Positions 39,001-48,844 of a DNA stretch of 64,000 nucleotides are shown one piece after another (position 1 is the first letter of the stretch; every line of letters starts with the position of its first letter). The stretch spans positions 1,626,001-1,690,000 of the forward strand of contig NC_088340.1 in assembly GCF_036884655.1 (NCBI RefSeq), in the 5' to 3' direction. Under the pieces are notes generated by a model that had not been told where the DNA came from, searched no databases, and saw only the letters and a program-made list of their open reading frames with translations. The DNA is from Musa acuminata AAA Group (Eukaryota > Streptophyta > Magnoliopsida > Zingiberales > Musaceae). Made by a program: the position numbers and the translations under genes.

Positions 39001-41341
39001 AGACATATATAGTTATACCTCTATTGCACTTTGAACAGCACTAACAGCCTCAAGCTCCACAAAACCAAAACAGAAACCTTGCAGCTGCAGATGATTCAAA
39101 ATTAGTTTTTGAGAATACTTCAAATTAGAAGTGGTAGGTGAATTGAAATCATATCAAAGAACAGGAAATAAAAGAGAACCTTATGACTTCTAACTTGTAT
39201 GCCACCGGACTTGATGGCACCAAACTTCTTGAACTCCTCTTCAAGTTGAGCAGGGGTTGCATCCAAAGGTAAATTTTTCACATATATGGAATAACCATCA
39301 GCTGTAAAGAAGCATATAAGGGATATAAATCAAAACAGATAGTTATCATGCAGTTGAGAAATTGAATTTTTAGCTTGATACAGAAGCATTATTACCCTCT
39401 GCCTCTTGCATAATGCTGCTTTCTGCAGCATTAAAACTGGATGCAGGCACATCAGCTGCTGGAGTAGGGAGTGCCTGTGACTCTGCTTTAATCGATGTAG
39501 GCCTAGAAGGAATACGTGCTGGAACAAATGCAGAAGAACTACCTTTTAATATTTTCACCTGCATCCATAATCCAACAAGATATTTTCACAACTAGATTCT
39601 TCTAACATGGTTCAGCTAACAACACAAGAACTTATTATCTATTTATAGGTTGGCTGAATTGTTAGTTAGAAAATTCAATGTATCCTCAATAAAGTTGTGT
39701 TGTACTTCCAAATAAAAACTTCTATGACAGATTGTGCTGCAAACTTTGCTTCAAGTCCTCGAATGTAGATATGCTGCATAGTCCAATTTCAACTCATGAT
39801 ATTACATAATTGGTGTTGCATCATCTGTTCACATAGAGAGGAAGATAAGGGAATAACGGTCATACCACTAAACTGCCCAAAAAATCACCCATGAGTTTAA
39901 GTATACAATTAATGCCAAGTTTCACATCATGATCATTTAATCTGAAAGGCATCAAGTTTATGACACTATTATCTATCTATAATGCTCAGGCTTTAATATA
40001 GAAAAGATAGTTTACTAATTAGTCTTAAGACAAATTTGATCATAGGTTTCTTGCTAAAAGGAGTGTTACATAGATTACCAATTGGCATAATTAGCCTTAA
40101 GACAAATTTGATGATAGGTTTCAAGCTATAAGGAGTGTTGCAAGGATTACCAATTGGCATCAATATGTTGCTTGCTAAAACAGAGTTGGATAAACAAACA
40201 AAGACACTCATATCAACTCTATTTGTTTAATTTTATCAACAAGTGGGAATGCCCTGAGACTATAACAGCTACACGCTTAAGTTGTCACATGTAGCATGCA
40301 TGACTGAATTGGCATTATGATGTATGTTCAAATTAGACACTTACAATTGAAGCATATGATTTCTTTGGCAACTCTTCTTGGGTCGTCACAGCACGTGATT
40401 CAACCACTGCTGTTTGACAAGTGTTTGGAGCTTCATTAATCACCTCCCCCATGGGTTCTTCCTCTTCTACTACCTCCCCATTGTCTGAAGGATTATAGAC
40501 TTCCACCTCGCTCACGCCCTCATCTTCTACTGCCGATGGGGACGTTTGTTCCAGGGCGTGCTGCTCCTTTTGTGTTGGGGAACCTGCAAGTCAAAAGCAA
40601 TAAGCCTTGATATTTCCAAATAAAGCAGTCAAAAAGACATGAGAACCGCAAGGTCTTTGCAAGACAAACCATGCTCCGGTACATGTGGTGCACTAGTACC
40701 ATTCACCAAGCCTTGGTGCTCTGGCTGGTTGTCTGCCTCTTCCACAAACCTAAATATGTCATTCAAGACATAGTAACCCTTGTCCTGGGGAGCAAGAAAG
40801 AAAGACTGGGTGAAGTCTCTCTTAACAGTGTCCTCTCCAGTGAGGAACCCGGTCACAAGAACAATCACCCCACCGCCAAGAGATTCTTGGGCATCCACCG
40901 ATTTCGTCTCCACTCTAACAAAGCCGATAGACAATATCTTCTCATTGATCGCCTGCATCCCGTTCAACAATCAGTTCATGTCATTAAAAATGAGAACTCT
41001 CAGCTGCAAGATTCCATCCTTGAAAAGAAGCGTGCAACCCGACTGAAAATTCGAGCCTTTTTTGTACACTCACCTCGGTGGTGGTGATCAAGCTCATGGC
41101 GCCATGGGCATCCGGCCGGCCGAGCTTGCTGCTCTCCTGGTAGAACCGGTAGACCAGCTCGGGCGACTGATGAAGGATATGGTAGTACTGCTGAACAAAC
41201 GCGTTCCCCACCTGCACCACCAGCCTTCAAGTCACAGACAGCATCGAGACAAGAAAGAGAGGCAAGACAAAACAGAGACGAATCCCCTACCACTTGAGCC
41301 GACAACGGGGATCGGCCGGCGACCGACGGCTGGACGGCCAT
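36075..41341 (-). CDS. G3BP-like protein: NTF2 domain plus RRM, complete, 9 exons
   Basis: Cytoplasmic RNA-binding protein of the plant G3BP/NTF2-RRM family, linked to stress granules (family knowledge). Exons: 41291-41341, 41074-41211, 40670-40952, 40345-40583, 39396-39558, 39180-39301, 39019-39084, 36580-36646, 36075-36268. Total 440 residues, all phases consistent. The NTF2 domain (about 17-130) opens VGNAFVQQYYHILHQSPELV. An acidic linker follows (EVYNPSDNGEVVEEEEP). The RRM (about 292-365) has RNP2 YSIYVKNL and RNP1 GFCFGFVE, then an RG/GGY-rich tail (GRGRGYYGGGRGYGRGDY). Intron 8 starts with GC (CGAG/GCAAGT). The 2.4-kb intron 7 and the 3' flank are AT-rich. The start is the first ATG and matches the usual short N terminus. 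Confidence 0.95.
40017..40160. repeat. 72-bp tandem duplication in a G3BP-like intron
   Basis: Two 72-bp units (40017-40088, 40089-40160), each AATTAGxCTTAAGACAAATTTG...CCAATTGGCAT, differ at several positions. They lie in intron 4 of the NTF2/RRM gene. Confidence 0.88.
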
Positions 41342-41807
41342 TTTGCGAGGGGTAAGCTCGAGGGAGGTCCGGTGAAACCCTAGCAACGGATCCGAATGCC
41401 GCCGGCAGGGAGGATAGATGCGAGGACGAAGGCGAGGGTAGGGCGGGACAGGCTACCTTACAGGGAGCGGTCTGCTACACGTCCGAAGGGCGGGGAAGGA
41501 AGGAACTGCTCGTTGCTTGGGGGCGCGCGCGTCTCTCTCCCACCTTCCGGTTCCTTTTTCTAGGGTTTGGAGCATGTGGCCGGGAAAGGGTGAGATGCGT
41601 TAGCCTCCTCGTTTCGACTAGACACGTGAGACATGTGGTCGGCTAGAACCCACACGGCCTCGGTTGCGGAAACGTGAGTCGCGGGCGGAATAACGTTGGC
41701 GATTGGCTGGGGAGCGCGCCTCTGTTGACCGTCGGATCACGGGATCTGTACTTGATAGCCAGATTATATCGCGTACTTAGTTATTCTAACCTATCCTAAG
41801 ATAATAC

Positions 41808-41880
41808 GGGGATGTAGCTCAGATGGTAGAGCGCTCGCTTAGCATGCGAGAGGTATGGGGATCGATACCCCGCATCTCCA
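41808..41880 (+). tRNA. tRNA-Ala (AGC)
   Basis: A 73-nt cloverleaf. Acceptor stem GGGGATG pairs with CATCTCC (one G-U). The D-arm starts AGCTCAGATGGTAGAGC, the anticodon arm is CTCGC-TTAGCAT-GCGAG with AGC at 41841-41843, and the T-arm is GGGG-ATCGATA-CCCC. No intron; CCA is not encoded. An AT-rich stretch with T runs follows and can terminate Pol III. It sits between the divergent G3BP-like and PHT1 genes. Confidence 0.98.
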
Positions 41881-42223
41881 ATTACTAAAATTTTCTATAT
41901 TATTATAAAATAATTTTATAAATAAAAACATATCTATTTTTTCTTCCTCAAATAATTTTCCTTCAAAATTATAGTTGTTATAAAATTACCATAAAATTAC
42001 CATAGGTTTTCGGTCCTCTGTTTTCCAAGAACGAGATCGAGTTAGGGTGCGAATACGTTTTCGACTTAAGTGAGGAGTCGGTCATCTCTTCCATAAATTG
42101 GGGTCTCCTTCCCTCGAGTCATCACCATCAAGGGGTGAAAGATCTGTGCCGACAAGGAGTAGAAGGTCTGCCATCCTCGAAAGTGTTTGGCTGAGAAGGA
42201 GGCGTAGGGAAAGCACGGCAACA
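41881..42223. other. PHT1 upstream region
   Basis: 343 bp between the tRNA and the PHT1 start codon. The first 120 bp are AT-rich, followed by the likely 5'UTR. An in-frame open stretch from 42098 precedes the chosen ATG. I see no clear P1BS phosphate-starvation element here. Confidence 0.5.
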
Positions 42224-43825
42224 ATGGCCGGGGAGCAGCTCCAAGTGCTCAACGCTCTCGACGTCGCCAAGACGCAGTGGTACCATTTCACGGCCATCGT
42301 CATCGCCGGCATGGGCTTCTTCACCGACGCCTACGACCTCTTCTGCATCTCCCTCGTCACCAAGCTCCTCGGCCGCATATACTACTTTGACGCCAGCTCG
42401 GCCTCCCCCGGCACGCTCCCGCCCAACGTGTCCGCGGCCGTGAACGGCGTCGCCTTCTGCGGCACCCTCTCCGGCCAGCTCTTCTTCGGGTGGCTCGGGG
42501 ATAAGCTCGGCCGGAAGAAAGTCTACGGCATGACCCTTACGATGATGGTTATCTGCTCCGTCGCCTCCGGGCTCTCCTTTGGCCACACCGCCAAGGGCGT
42601 CATGGCCACCCTCTGCTTCTTCCGCTTCTGGCTCGGATTCGGCATCGGTGGCGACTACCCCCTCTCCGCCACCATCATGTCGGAGTACGCCAACAAGAAG
42701 ACTCGCGGCGCCTTCATCGCCGCCGTCTTCGCCATGCAGGGCTTCGGGATCCTCGCCGGCGGCATCGTCGCGATCGTCGTTTCTGCCGCCTTCAAGAGCC
42801 GCTTCGACGCGCCGGCCTATGCCGTCGACCGTGCCGGCTCCACCGTGCCGGAGGCCGACTACATTTGGCGTATAATCCTCATGCTTGGCGCCCTCCCGGC
42901 GGCCCTGACGTATTACTGGCGGATGAAGATGCCCGAGACCGCGCGGTACACCGCCCTGGTGGCCAAGAACGCGAAGCAGGCGGCCGCCGACATGTCGAAG
43001 GTCCTCCAGGTGGAGATCGTGGTGGAGCAGAACGAAGCCGCCAGGGAGGAGGCCAACAGCTTCGGCCTCTTCTCCAGAGAGTTTGCCCGCCGCCACGGCC
43101 TCCACCTCGTCGGCACCGCCACCACCTGGTTCCTCCTCGACATCGCCTTCTACAGCCAGAACCTGTTCCAGAAGGACATCTTCAGCGCCATCAACTGGAT
43201 TCCCAAGGCGGCGACCATGAATGCCATCGAGGAGGTGTTCCGGATCGCCCGGGCGCAGACGCTCATCGCGCTCTGCGGCACCGTTCCGGGCTACTGGTTC
43301 ACCGTGGCCTTCATCGACATCATCGGCCGGTTCGCCATCCAGATCATGGGATTCTTCTTCATGACCGTCTTCATGCTCGGCCTGGCCATCCCCTATCACC
43401 ACTGGACCACCAAGGGCAACCACATCGGCTTCGTCGTCGTGTACGCCTTCACCTTCTTCTTCGCCAACTTCGGGCCCAACAGCACCACCTTCATCGTGCC
43501 GGCGGAGATCTTCCCCGCGAGGCTGCGGTCCACGTGTCACGGCATCTCTGCAGCCGCGGGCAAGGCCGGGGCCATGGTGGGCGCGTTCGGGTTCCTGTAC
43601 GCGGCGCAGAGCAGGGACCCGGCGAAGAGGGACAAGGGCTACCCGGCCGGCATCGGCGTGCGGAACGCGCTCTTCGTGCTGGCGGCCTGCAATCTTCTGG
43701 GCCTCGTCTTCACCTTCTTGGTTCCAGAACCAAAGGGGAAGTCGCTCGAGGAAATGTCCGGAGAGAACGAAGCCGAGGAGCTGATGGAGTCGGTGGCTCC
43801 TCACAGCAGACCGCCGCCTGTTTAA
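42224..43825 (+). CDS. PHT1-family inorganic phosphate/H+ symporter, complete
   Basis: Plasma-membrane major-facilitator transporter importing phosphate with protons (family knowledge). Single exon, 533 residues, the family length. Start chosen at 42224 because [13 protein letters not shown] matches the PHT1 N terminus; an in-frame ATG at 42098 would add 42 residues without resemblance. Landmarks are [31 protein letters not shown], the PHT1 signature [15 protein letters not shown] (about 142-156), a long central cytosolic loop (about 240-300), [38 protein letters not shown] and the terminal [13 protein letters not shown]. Twelve membrane segments are expected. Very high GC at third positions also produces long antisense frames. 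Confidence 0.97.
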   Translation: MAGEQLQVLNALDVAKTQWYHFTAIVIAGMGFFTDAYDLFCISLVTKLLGRIYYFDASSASPGTLPPNVSAAVNGVAFCGTLSGQLFFGWLGDKLGRKKVYGMTLTMMVICSVASGLSFGHTAKGVMATLCFFRFWLGFGIGGDYPLSATIMSEYANKKTRGAFIAAVFAMQGFGILAGGIVAIVVSAAFKSRFDAPAYAVDRAGSTVPEADYIWRIILMLGALPAALTYYWRMKMPETARYTALVAKNAKQAAADMSKVLQVEIVVEQNEAAREEANSFGLFSREFARRHGLHLVGTATTWFLLDIAFYSQNLFQKDIFSAINWIPKAATMNAIEEVFRIARAQTLIALCGTVPGYWFTVAFIDIIGRFAIQIMGFFFMTVFMLGLAIPYHHWTTKGNHIGFVVVYAFTFFFANFGPNSTTFIVPAEIFPARLRSTCHGISAAAGKAGAMVGAFGFLYAAQSRDPAKRDKGYPAGIGVRNALFVLAACNLLGLVFTFLVPEPKGKSLEEMSGENEAEELMESVAPHSRPPPV

Positions 43826-44519
43826 GACCATTTAGCTTCTTCACGTACTCAAAAACTTAAAGCTTATTTCTAGTCAATAATAATAATAATAATAATAATT
43901 AGTTTTGGGAAGTTAATGAATCGGTTAGGTCGAACCAATTCATCAATTTGATTAGGTTCGACTAAACCAAATCTCTCGGTTTGATCTAATCGGTTTTCTT
44001 ATTAGCCTTTTTCTTTAAATAAAAAAAACGACGAATAATTTCTGCTTTTGCTTTCTTGTTTCAGTTAAGATTATAACAAAAACGTTTTTGCTTTTGTATT
44101 TTATTTCCCTTCAAAATTTAGGCCCAAGAAAAAGCAAAACTTGAATGATGTGAACATTCTATGAGAGATATGTAGATTAGTTGGTTAGTATAAAAGATGT
44201 GGAAATGAATCAAGTAATATTAATAAAAAAAATATAATAATTGTTTTCTGAAACAAAAATAAAATAATAAAATATCCTTTGGGATTGAGAGTGTCAATCA
44301 CATGAACGTTCTCCATCAATCACAATGTGCATGTAATAAATACTAAGCAGAAGGTTACTACTGTCTTCACTCCACCACCACAAGCTCACGTTCCTTATCC
44401 CCCTTCCACACCACATAACAAGGGAAAGATGTGAGTGAGGGAGCAAGCCAACCAAGCCCGCTTTCTCCAAAATGCCACTCTAACACTATGCCATCCTCCT
44501 CCGCTTCCTCCTCTCTTCA
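43826..44519. other. PHT1 3' flank and PPR promoter
   Basis: Contains an AAT microsatellite (43878-43900) and a GGTTxGACTAA-type low-level repeat at 43920-43995. No other gene seen. Confidence 0.5.
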
Positions 44520-46924
44520 ATGGCGTCTCTGCCGTCTCTTGCCATCAGTGGCACCCCCCACAAGCTCGACGCCGACGTCCGAAAGCTCTCTCCCGCATCT
44601 GTTCCCCTCGAAAAGGTAATCATCATCATCATCATCTGCTTGCCTACTGCCCCCTCATCTATATCATTGCCACTGACTGCTGTGGCAACCCATAATTCAA
44701 GTGTAAAAATGGCATTTTGATGCAGAGGCTGTCCTACCAGAGAAGTCCCCCGACGGCGGACGGTAGCTGGGAGGCGTCGGTGCAGCCTCTTGACGCGCGA
44801 GAAGCCCTCGCCCTGCTAAGAGAGGGAACCGGCGTCGAGTCGGCCTTTTATGTTCCCTTTCTGCAACAATGCGTCGAAACCAGGTCACTCCCTGATGCAC
44901 AAGTTATCCATGCCCATATTATAAAGACCGGCACTCATGAGGAGGCCTTCGTATCGACATCTCTCGTCGATGTGTATATGAAATGTGGTGCCCCCTATCA
45001 TGCCCGTAAGCTTTTTGATACATTACCTCGGAGGAATGTTGTCACTTGGACCGCATTGATCACTGGTTACGTTCGCAATTCAGAGCCTGAGAATGCGATT
45101 CTGGTATTTGTTCGGTTGCTGGAATCAGGGTGTTATCCTACGAACTATACGCTAGGAGCTGTTCTGAGCGCATGTTGTGCTCGGTACTCGATTGAGCTCG
45201 GCAGGCAAGTTCATGGATATATGGTCAAGTACGGGATCGAGTCCGAAACAAGCATGGGCAACTCGCTTTGCAGCTTGTACTCTAAATGCGGCAGCTTGGA
45301 GTCTTCGGTGAAAGCATTTCGAAGAATCCCCGACAAGAATGTGATATCTTGGACGTCCATCATATCTGCTTGTGGTGATAATGGTGATACCGAATTGGGC
45401 GTGACATTGTTTGCCGATATGCTTTCGGAAGATGTTGAGCCGAATGAGTACACATTGACCAGTGCTCTCAGCTTGTGCTGCATGTTACAGGATCTCAGTC
45501 TTGGAAAGCAAATCCACTCTTTCTGCATCAAGTTTGGGTGTGAATCACAGCTTCCTGTAAAGAATTCGATCATGTATTTGTATTTAAAATGCGAGGAGAT
45601 TAATGAGGCGAGGAGATTGTTCAATGAGATGGACACAGTTAGCCTGATTACATGGAATGCGATGATTGCAGGACATGCTCAAATAATGAATTTGGCGAAG
45701 GATGATATGGCAGCCCATCATAGTGGCTTTGAAGCGCTTAAAGTGTTTCAGAAGCTTAATCGATCAGGAATGAAACCTGATCTGTACAGCTTTTCAAGTA
45801 TTCTTACTGTTTGCAGTGGTCTTCTGGCCATAGAACAAGGGGAACAAATTCATGCTCAGACCATCAAAAGCGGGTATTTGTCAGATGTAGTCGTCAGCAG
45901 TGCGCTAGTGAATATGTACAACAAATGTGGTTGCATCGACGATGCGACCAAAGCATTTGTGGAGATGTCAACAAGGACCTTGATATCTTGGACTTCTATG
46001 CTTACTGGCTACTCCCAGCATGGCCGTTCCAAGGAAGCAATACAGCTTTTCGAGGACATGAGGTTGGTTGGTGTAAGGCCTAACCAAATCACATTTGTTG
46101 GTGTGTTGTCTGCCTGTAGTCATGCAGGCATGGTTGATGAGGCTGAGTACTATTTCAACATGATGAAGAATGAATATGGTATCAAGCCTGTCATGGACCA
46201 TTATGCTTGTATGGTTGATATGTTTGTGAGGCAGGGACGATTGGAGGATGCTTTTGCTTTTGTGAAGAAAATGAATTTTGAGCCAAATGAGATAATATGG
46301 TCGATCCTGATTGCTGGTTGTCGAAGCCATGGTAACGTGGATCTAGGATTCTATGCAGCTGAGAGGCTGCTAGAGCTCAAACCTAAAGGGATCGAGACGT
46401 ACATATTGTTGTTGAATATGTATATATCAGCTGAGAGATGGCAGGACGTTTCAAGAGTGAGAAAGGTGATGAAAAATGAGAACATTGGCAGCATCAGAGA
46501 CAGGAGCTGGATTAGCATCAAAGACAAAGTCTATTTCTTCAGGGCTAATGATAGATCCCACCCACAGAGTGCGGAGATGTATGCATTGTTGGAGAGCTTG
46601 CTCCAGAAAGCAACATGTCTGGGATATGTACCTTACAAGAGTGTTGAGTTGTCTGACAAAGAAGATGAAGAAAACTCAGTTGGTTCCGCTGCTGCTACAC
46701 ACCATAGTGAAAGATTGGCTATTGCCTTTGGACTGATAAATACGACAGAGGGTACGACCATAAGGGTTGTCAAGAATATCACAATGTGCAGGGACTGTCA
46801 TAATTCTGTGAAGTTCTTCTCAATTCTAACCAAAAGAGAGATCATCGTAAGGGATAGTAAGCGGCTACACAGGTTCACGGATGGCAGATGTTCGTGCGGG
46901 GATTTTGGTGCTCTTCTACTATGA
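44520..46924 (+). CDS. Pentatricopeptide repeat protein, PLS class with E and DYW-type C terminus
   Basis: Probable organelle RNA-editing factor (family knowledge). Two exons: 44520-44615 (32 codons) and 44726-46924, total 764 residues. Exon 1 encodes a Ser/Leu-rich leader starting MASLPSLAISG, consistent with organelle targeting. The body has repeated units such as VDVYMKCGAPYHARKLFDTL, NVVTWTALITGYVRNSEPEN, LVNMYNKCGCIDDATKAFVE and PNQITFVGVLSACSHAGMVD. The E region follows (WSILIAGCRSHGNVDLGFYA). The DYW-deaminase motif HSERLAIAFGLIN and CRDCHNSVKFFS are present, then HRFTDGRCSCGDF. The protein ends GDFGALLL rather than in DYW. Which transcript it edits cannot be told from sequence. Confidence 0.94.
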
Positions 46925-47890
46925 TACTGATGACAAATGTTCTCATTTTTATGTCCAAAAAGTCCATGGTTTCCATGGTTTAAAACTTGGACATGCTCCT
47001 CTTCTTGAGGTTATCAGATTTCATCACTCAGCCTGCAAACTACTGTGATAGATTTCGAAAGAGTTTGTTGGTCATTTCATTCTTTTACCTGATCTTCTAA
47101 TTTGAGTTGACTACTTGTGGATCTTGTAAATTGAGGCTCAAACCAATTCAGAAATGATCTTTCTGAGTTTTGGGTACAAATGCTCTCTTTTCTTTTCAAA
47201 TTAGAAGCTGAAACAAAAGTTAGTATTACTTCCAGTGATTTTTGGAGAATTATGTTGATTAAAATGGATATCTTACAATCTAGTTCTTGTGAAAATATGG
47301 TTATAGAAGAATACGATATCTACATTGATTTACTAATGTTTGTATAAGACCCTAATTTTTTTTTTCCTTTTGTGCTTTTGTATATATATCGATATTTAGA
47401 GAATTACATTATAAAAAAAATTATGTTTTTTAGATCAAATTATTAAAACGAATATACGATATTCGTTCAAAAAAATTTAAATCACATAAAATATTAATAT
47501 GATAATATTGTGTCAAATCCAGCTACTAAGAATTTATAATCTCATCTCACAAATATTAATAGATACAACAATATCCTATTCAATCCATTTTGTTAGTGCA
47601 TGCAATGTGCATCAGTATATTTGATAATGATGGATAAAACATAACTAGTTGTTGGCTAAGATCAAATCATTATTTGGACCTACCAACTTATCATAGAACA
47701 TAATCTGTGCAGGACTATATACTCCCACGCTTTCAACAAACTCTGCCACGTTTTCCAAGTTAGGTGGGTCCCATGCTAGCTTCTTAATCGTCATCTTGTG
47801 GAGGAGGACACGAGTAGGTGAGTGGAGTAAATGAAATAATATCGTTCATGGTTCTTATAGTCCCACCGAGCATATTCTTCTACCTGAGAA

Positions 47891-48075
47891 AAATATATGT
47901 ATTTATAAATATATATATGTATGTATATATATATGTATACATATATATATATATGTATACATATATATGTATACATATATATATATGTATACATATATAT
48001 GTATACATATATATATATATATATATGTATACATATATATGTATACATATATATATATATATATATGTATACATA
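47891..48075. repeat. (TA)n with repeated ATGTATACAT palindromes
   Basis: Alternating TA runs and at least seven copies of the perfect palindrome ATGTATACAT. Almost the whole 185 bp is self-complementary. Confidence 0.95.
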
Positions 48076-48088
48076 ATTTTGAACCGAC

Positions 48089-48150
48089 ATAATTTTTACC
48101 GCTGCATTGATTCACCCCTCCTCTTTGTACTGTACTGACTCGTTCTTAAC
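48089..48150 (-). mobile_element. Inverted fragment of the same LTR family as 2840-4341
   Basis: Read on the minus strand it starts GTTAAGAACGAGTC and contains GGGGTGAATCAATGCAGCGG. These align with the first 65 bases of the 2840 LTR (GTTAAGAACGAGTC...GGGGTGAATTAGTGCAGCGG). The rest of the LTR is not recognisable; the AT microsatellite begins just after. Confidence 0.65.
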
Positions 48151-48745
48151 CCATATTACTTAATGGGCCAATATATAATAATAAAAAAAATGATTATGGT
48201 AATTCCAAACATAAAAATTTAAAATAAAACCAAGTAACGGTATACCAAATGGAAACGGAGACTTGCTTCGGTGGGTCCCACCGTTGGCGTCCTTACCTCG
48301 AACGAGTATGTGTTCGGGTTGCTCATATCCAGCGCGAATGGTTTTGTCCCAAGGAGAACTCACACCGTGTCCTCGACTTTCTTGATGTCCGGCCAGGATT
48401 CGCTCGATGGAAAGATCGAACGGATGATCTCAAGTCTCGCATACGACGATTATAGGGAGCGGTAATGTTTAAGACCGCACGCCGTCGTGGCAGTTTCGTG
48501 ATGGTCATGGAGAAGTCGGGTGCTCGGGAAGCCCTCATCTGTTAATCGTGCTCTGTTACAGCGGACGGGCTTCGTCTTTACGCCTCTCAGGAGTCGAGGC
48601 GTCGGAGAGAGCGGCGAAGGGTGTCGCGAGCGATCGAGCAGGAAACCCTATTTATCGATCGATCCCCACTTGGAATCGAGCCCTCGAGAGAAAACAGTCG
48701 ATGTCGGAGGTGTTCTCTGTGGTTTTGTGAGGGTTTTAATCGGCC

Positions 48746-48812
48746 ATGGCGCTTGGGAAGCTCACCATCGTCCTCGGAGCGGGTAACCCCCCCACCCCAC
48801 CCCCCCCCCCCC

Positions 48813-48844
<32 letters not shown>

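Larger units (their letters stand above)
46925..48745. other. PPR to DUF1664 intergenic region
   Basis: Holds the PPR 3'UTR and AT-rich spacer, a palindromic AT microsatellite, an inverted LTR fragment and, from about 48240, a GC-richer promoter/5'UTR. No additional gene seen. Confidence 0.5.

Noticed and set aside
42098..42223. Upstream in-frame ATG extending PHT1 by 42 residues
   Set aside because: The extension is basic, unlike any PHT1 N terminus, while 42224 begins exactly as the family does.
42375..42382. GCATATAC, a match to the P1BS phosphate-starvation element
   Set aside because: It falls inside the PHT1 coding sequence, not the promoter, and an 8-bp degenerate match is expected by chance.
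42128..43831. 567-codon open frame on the minus strand opposite the PHT1 gene
   Set aside because: It mirrors the codon structure of a GC3-rich transporter gene, is low-complexity (Glu/Gly/His-rich) and matches no family. It is an antisense artefact.
47791..48138. Tyr/Ile-repeat open frames
   Set aside because: They are translations of the AT microsatellite.
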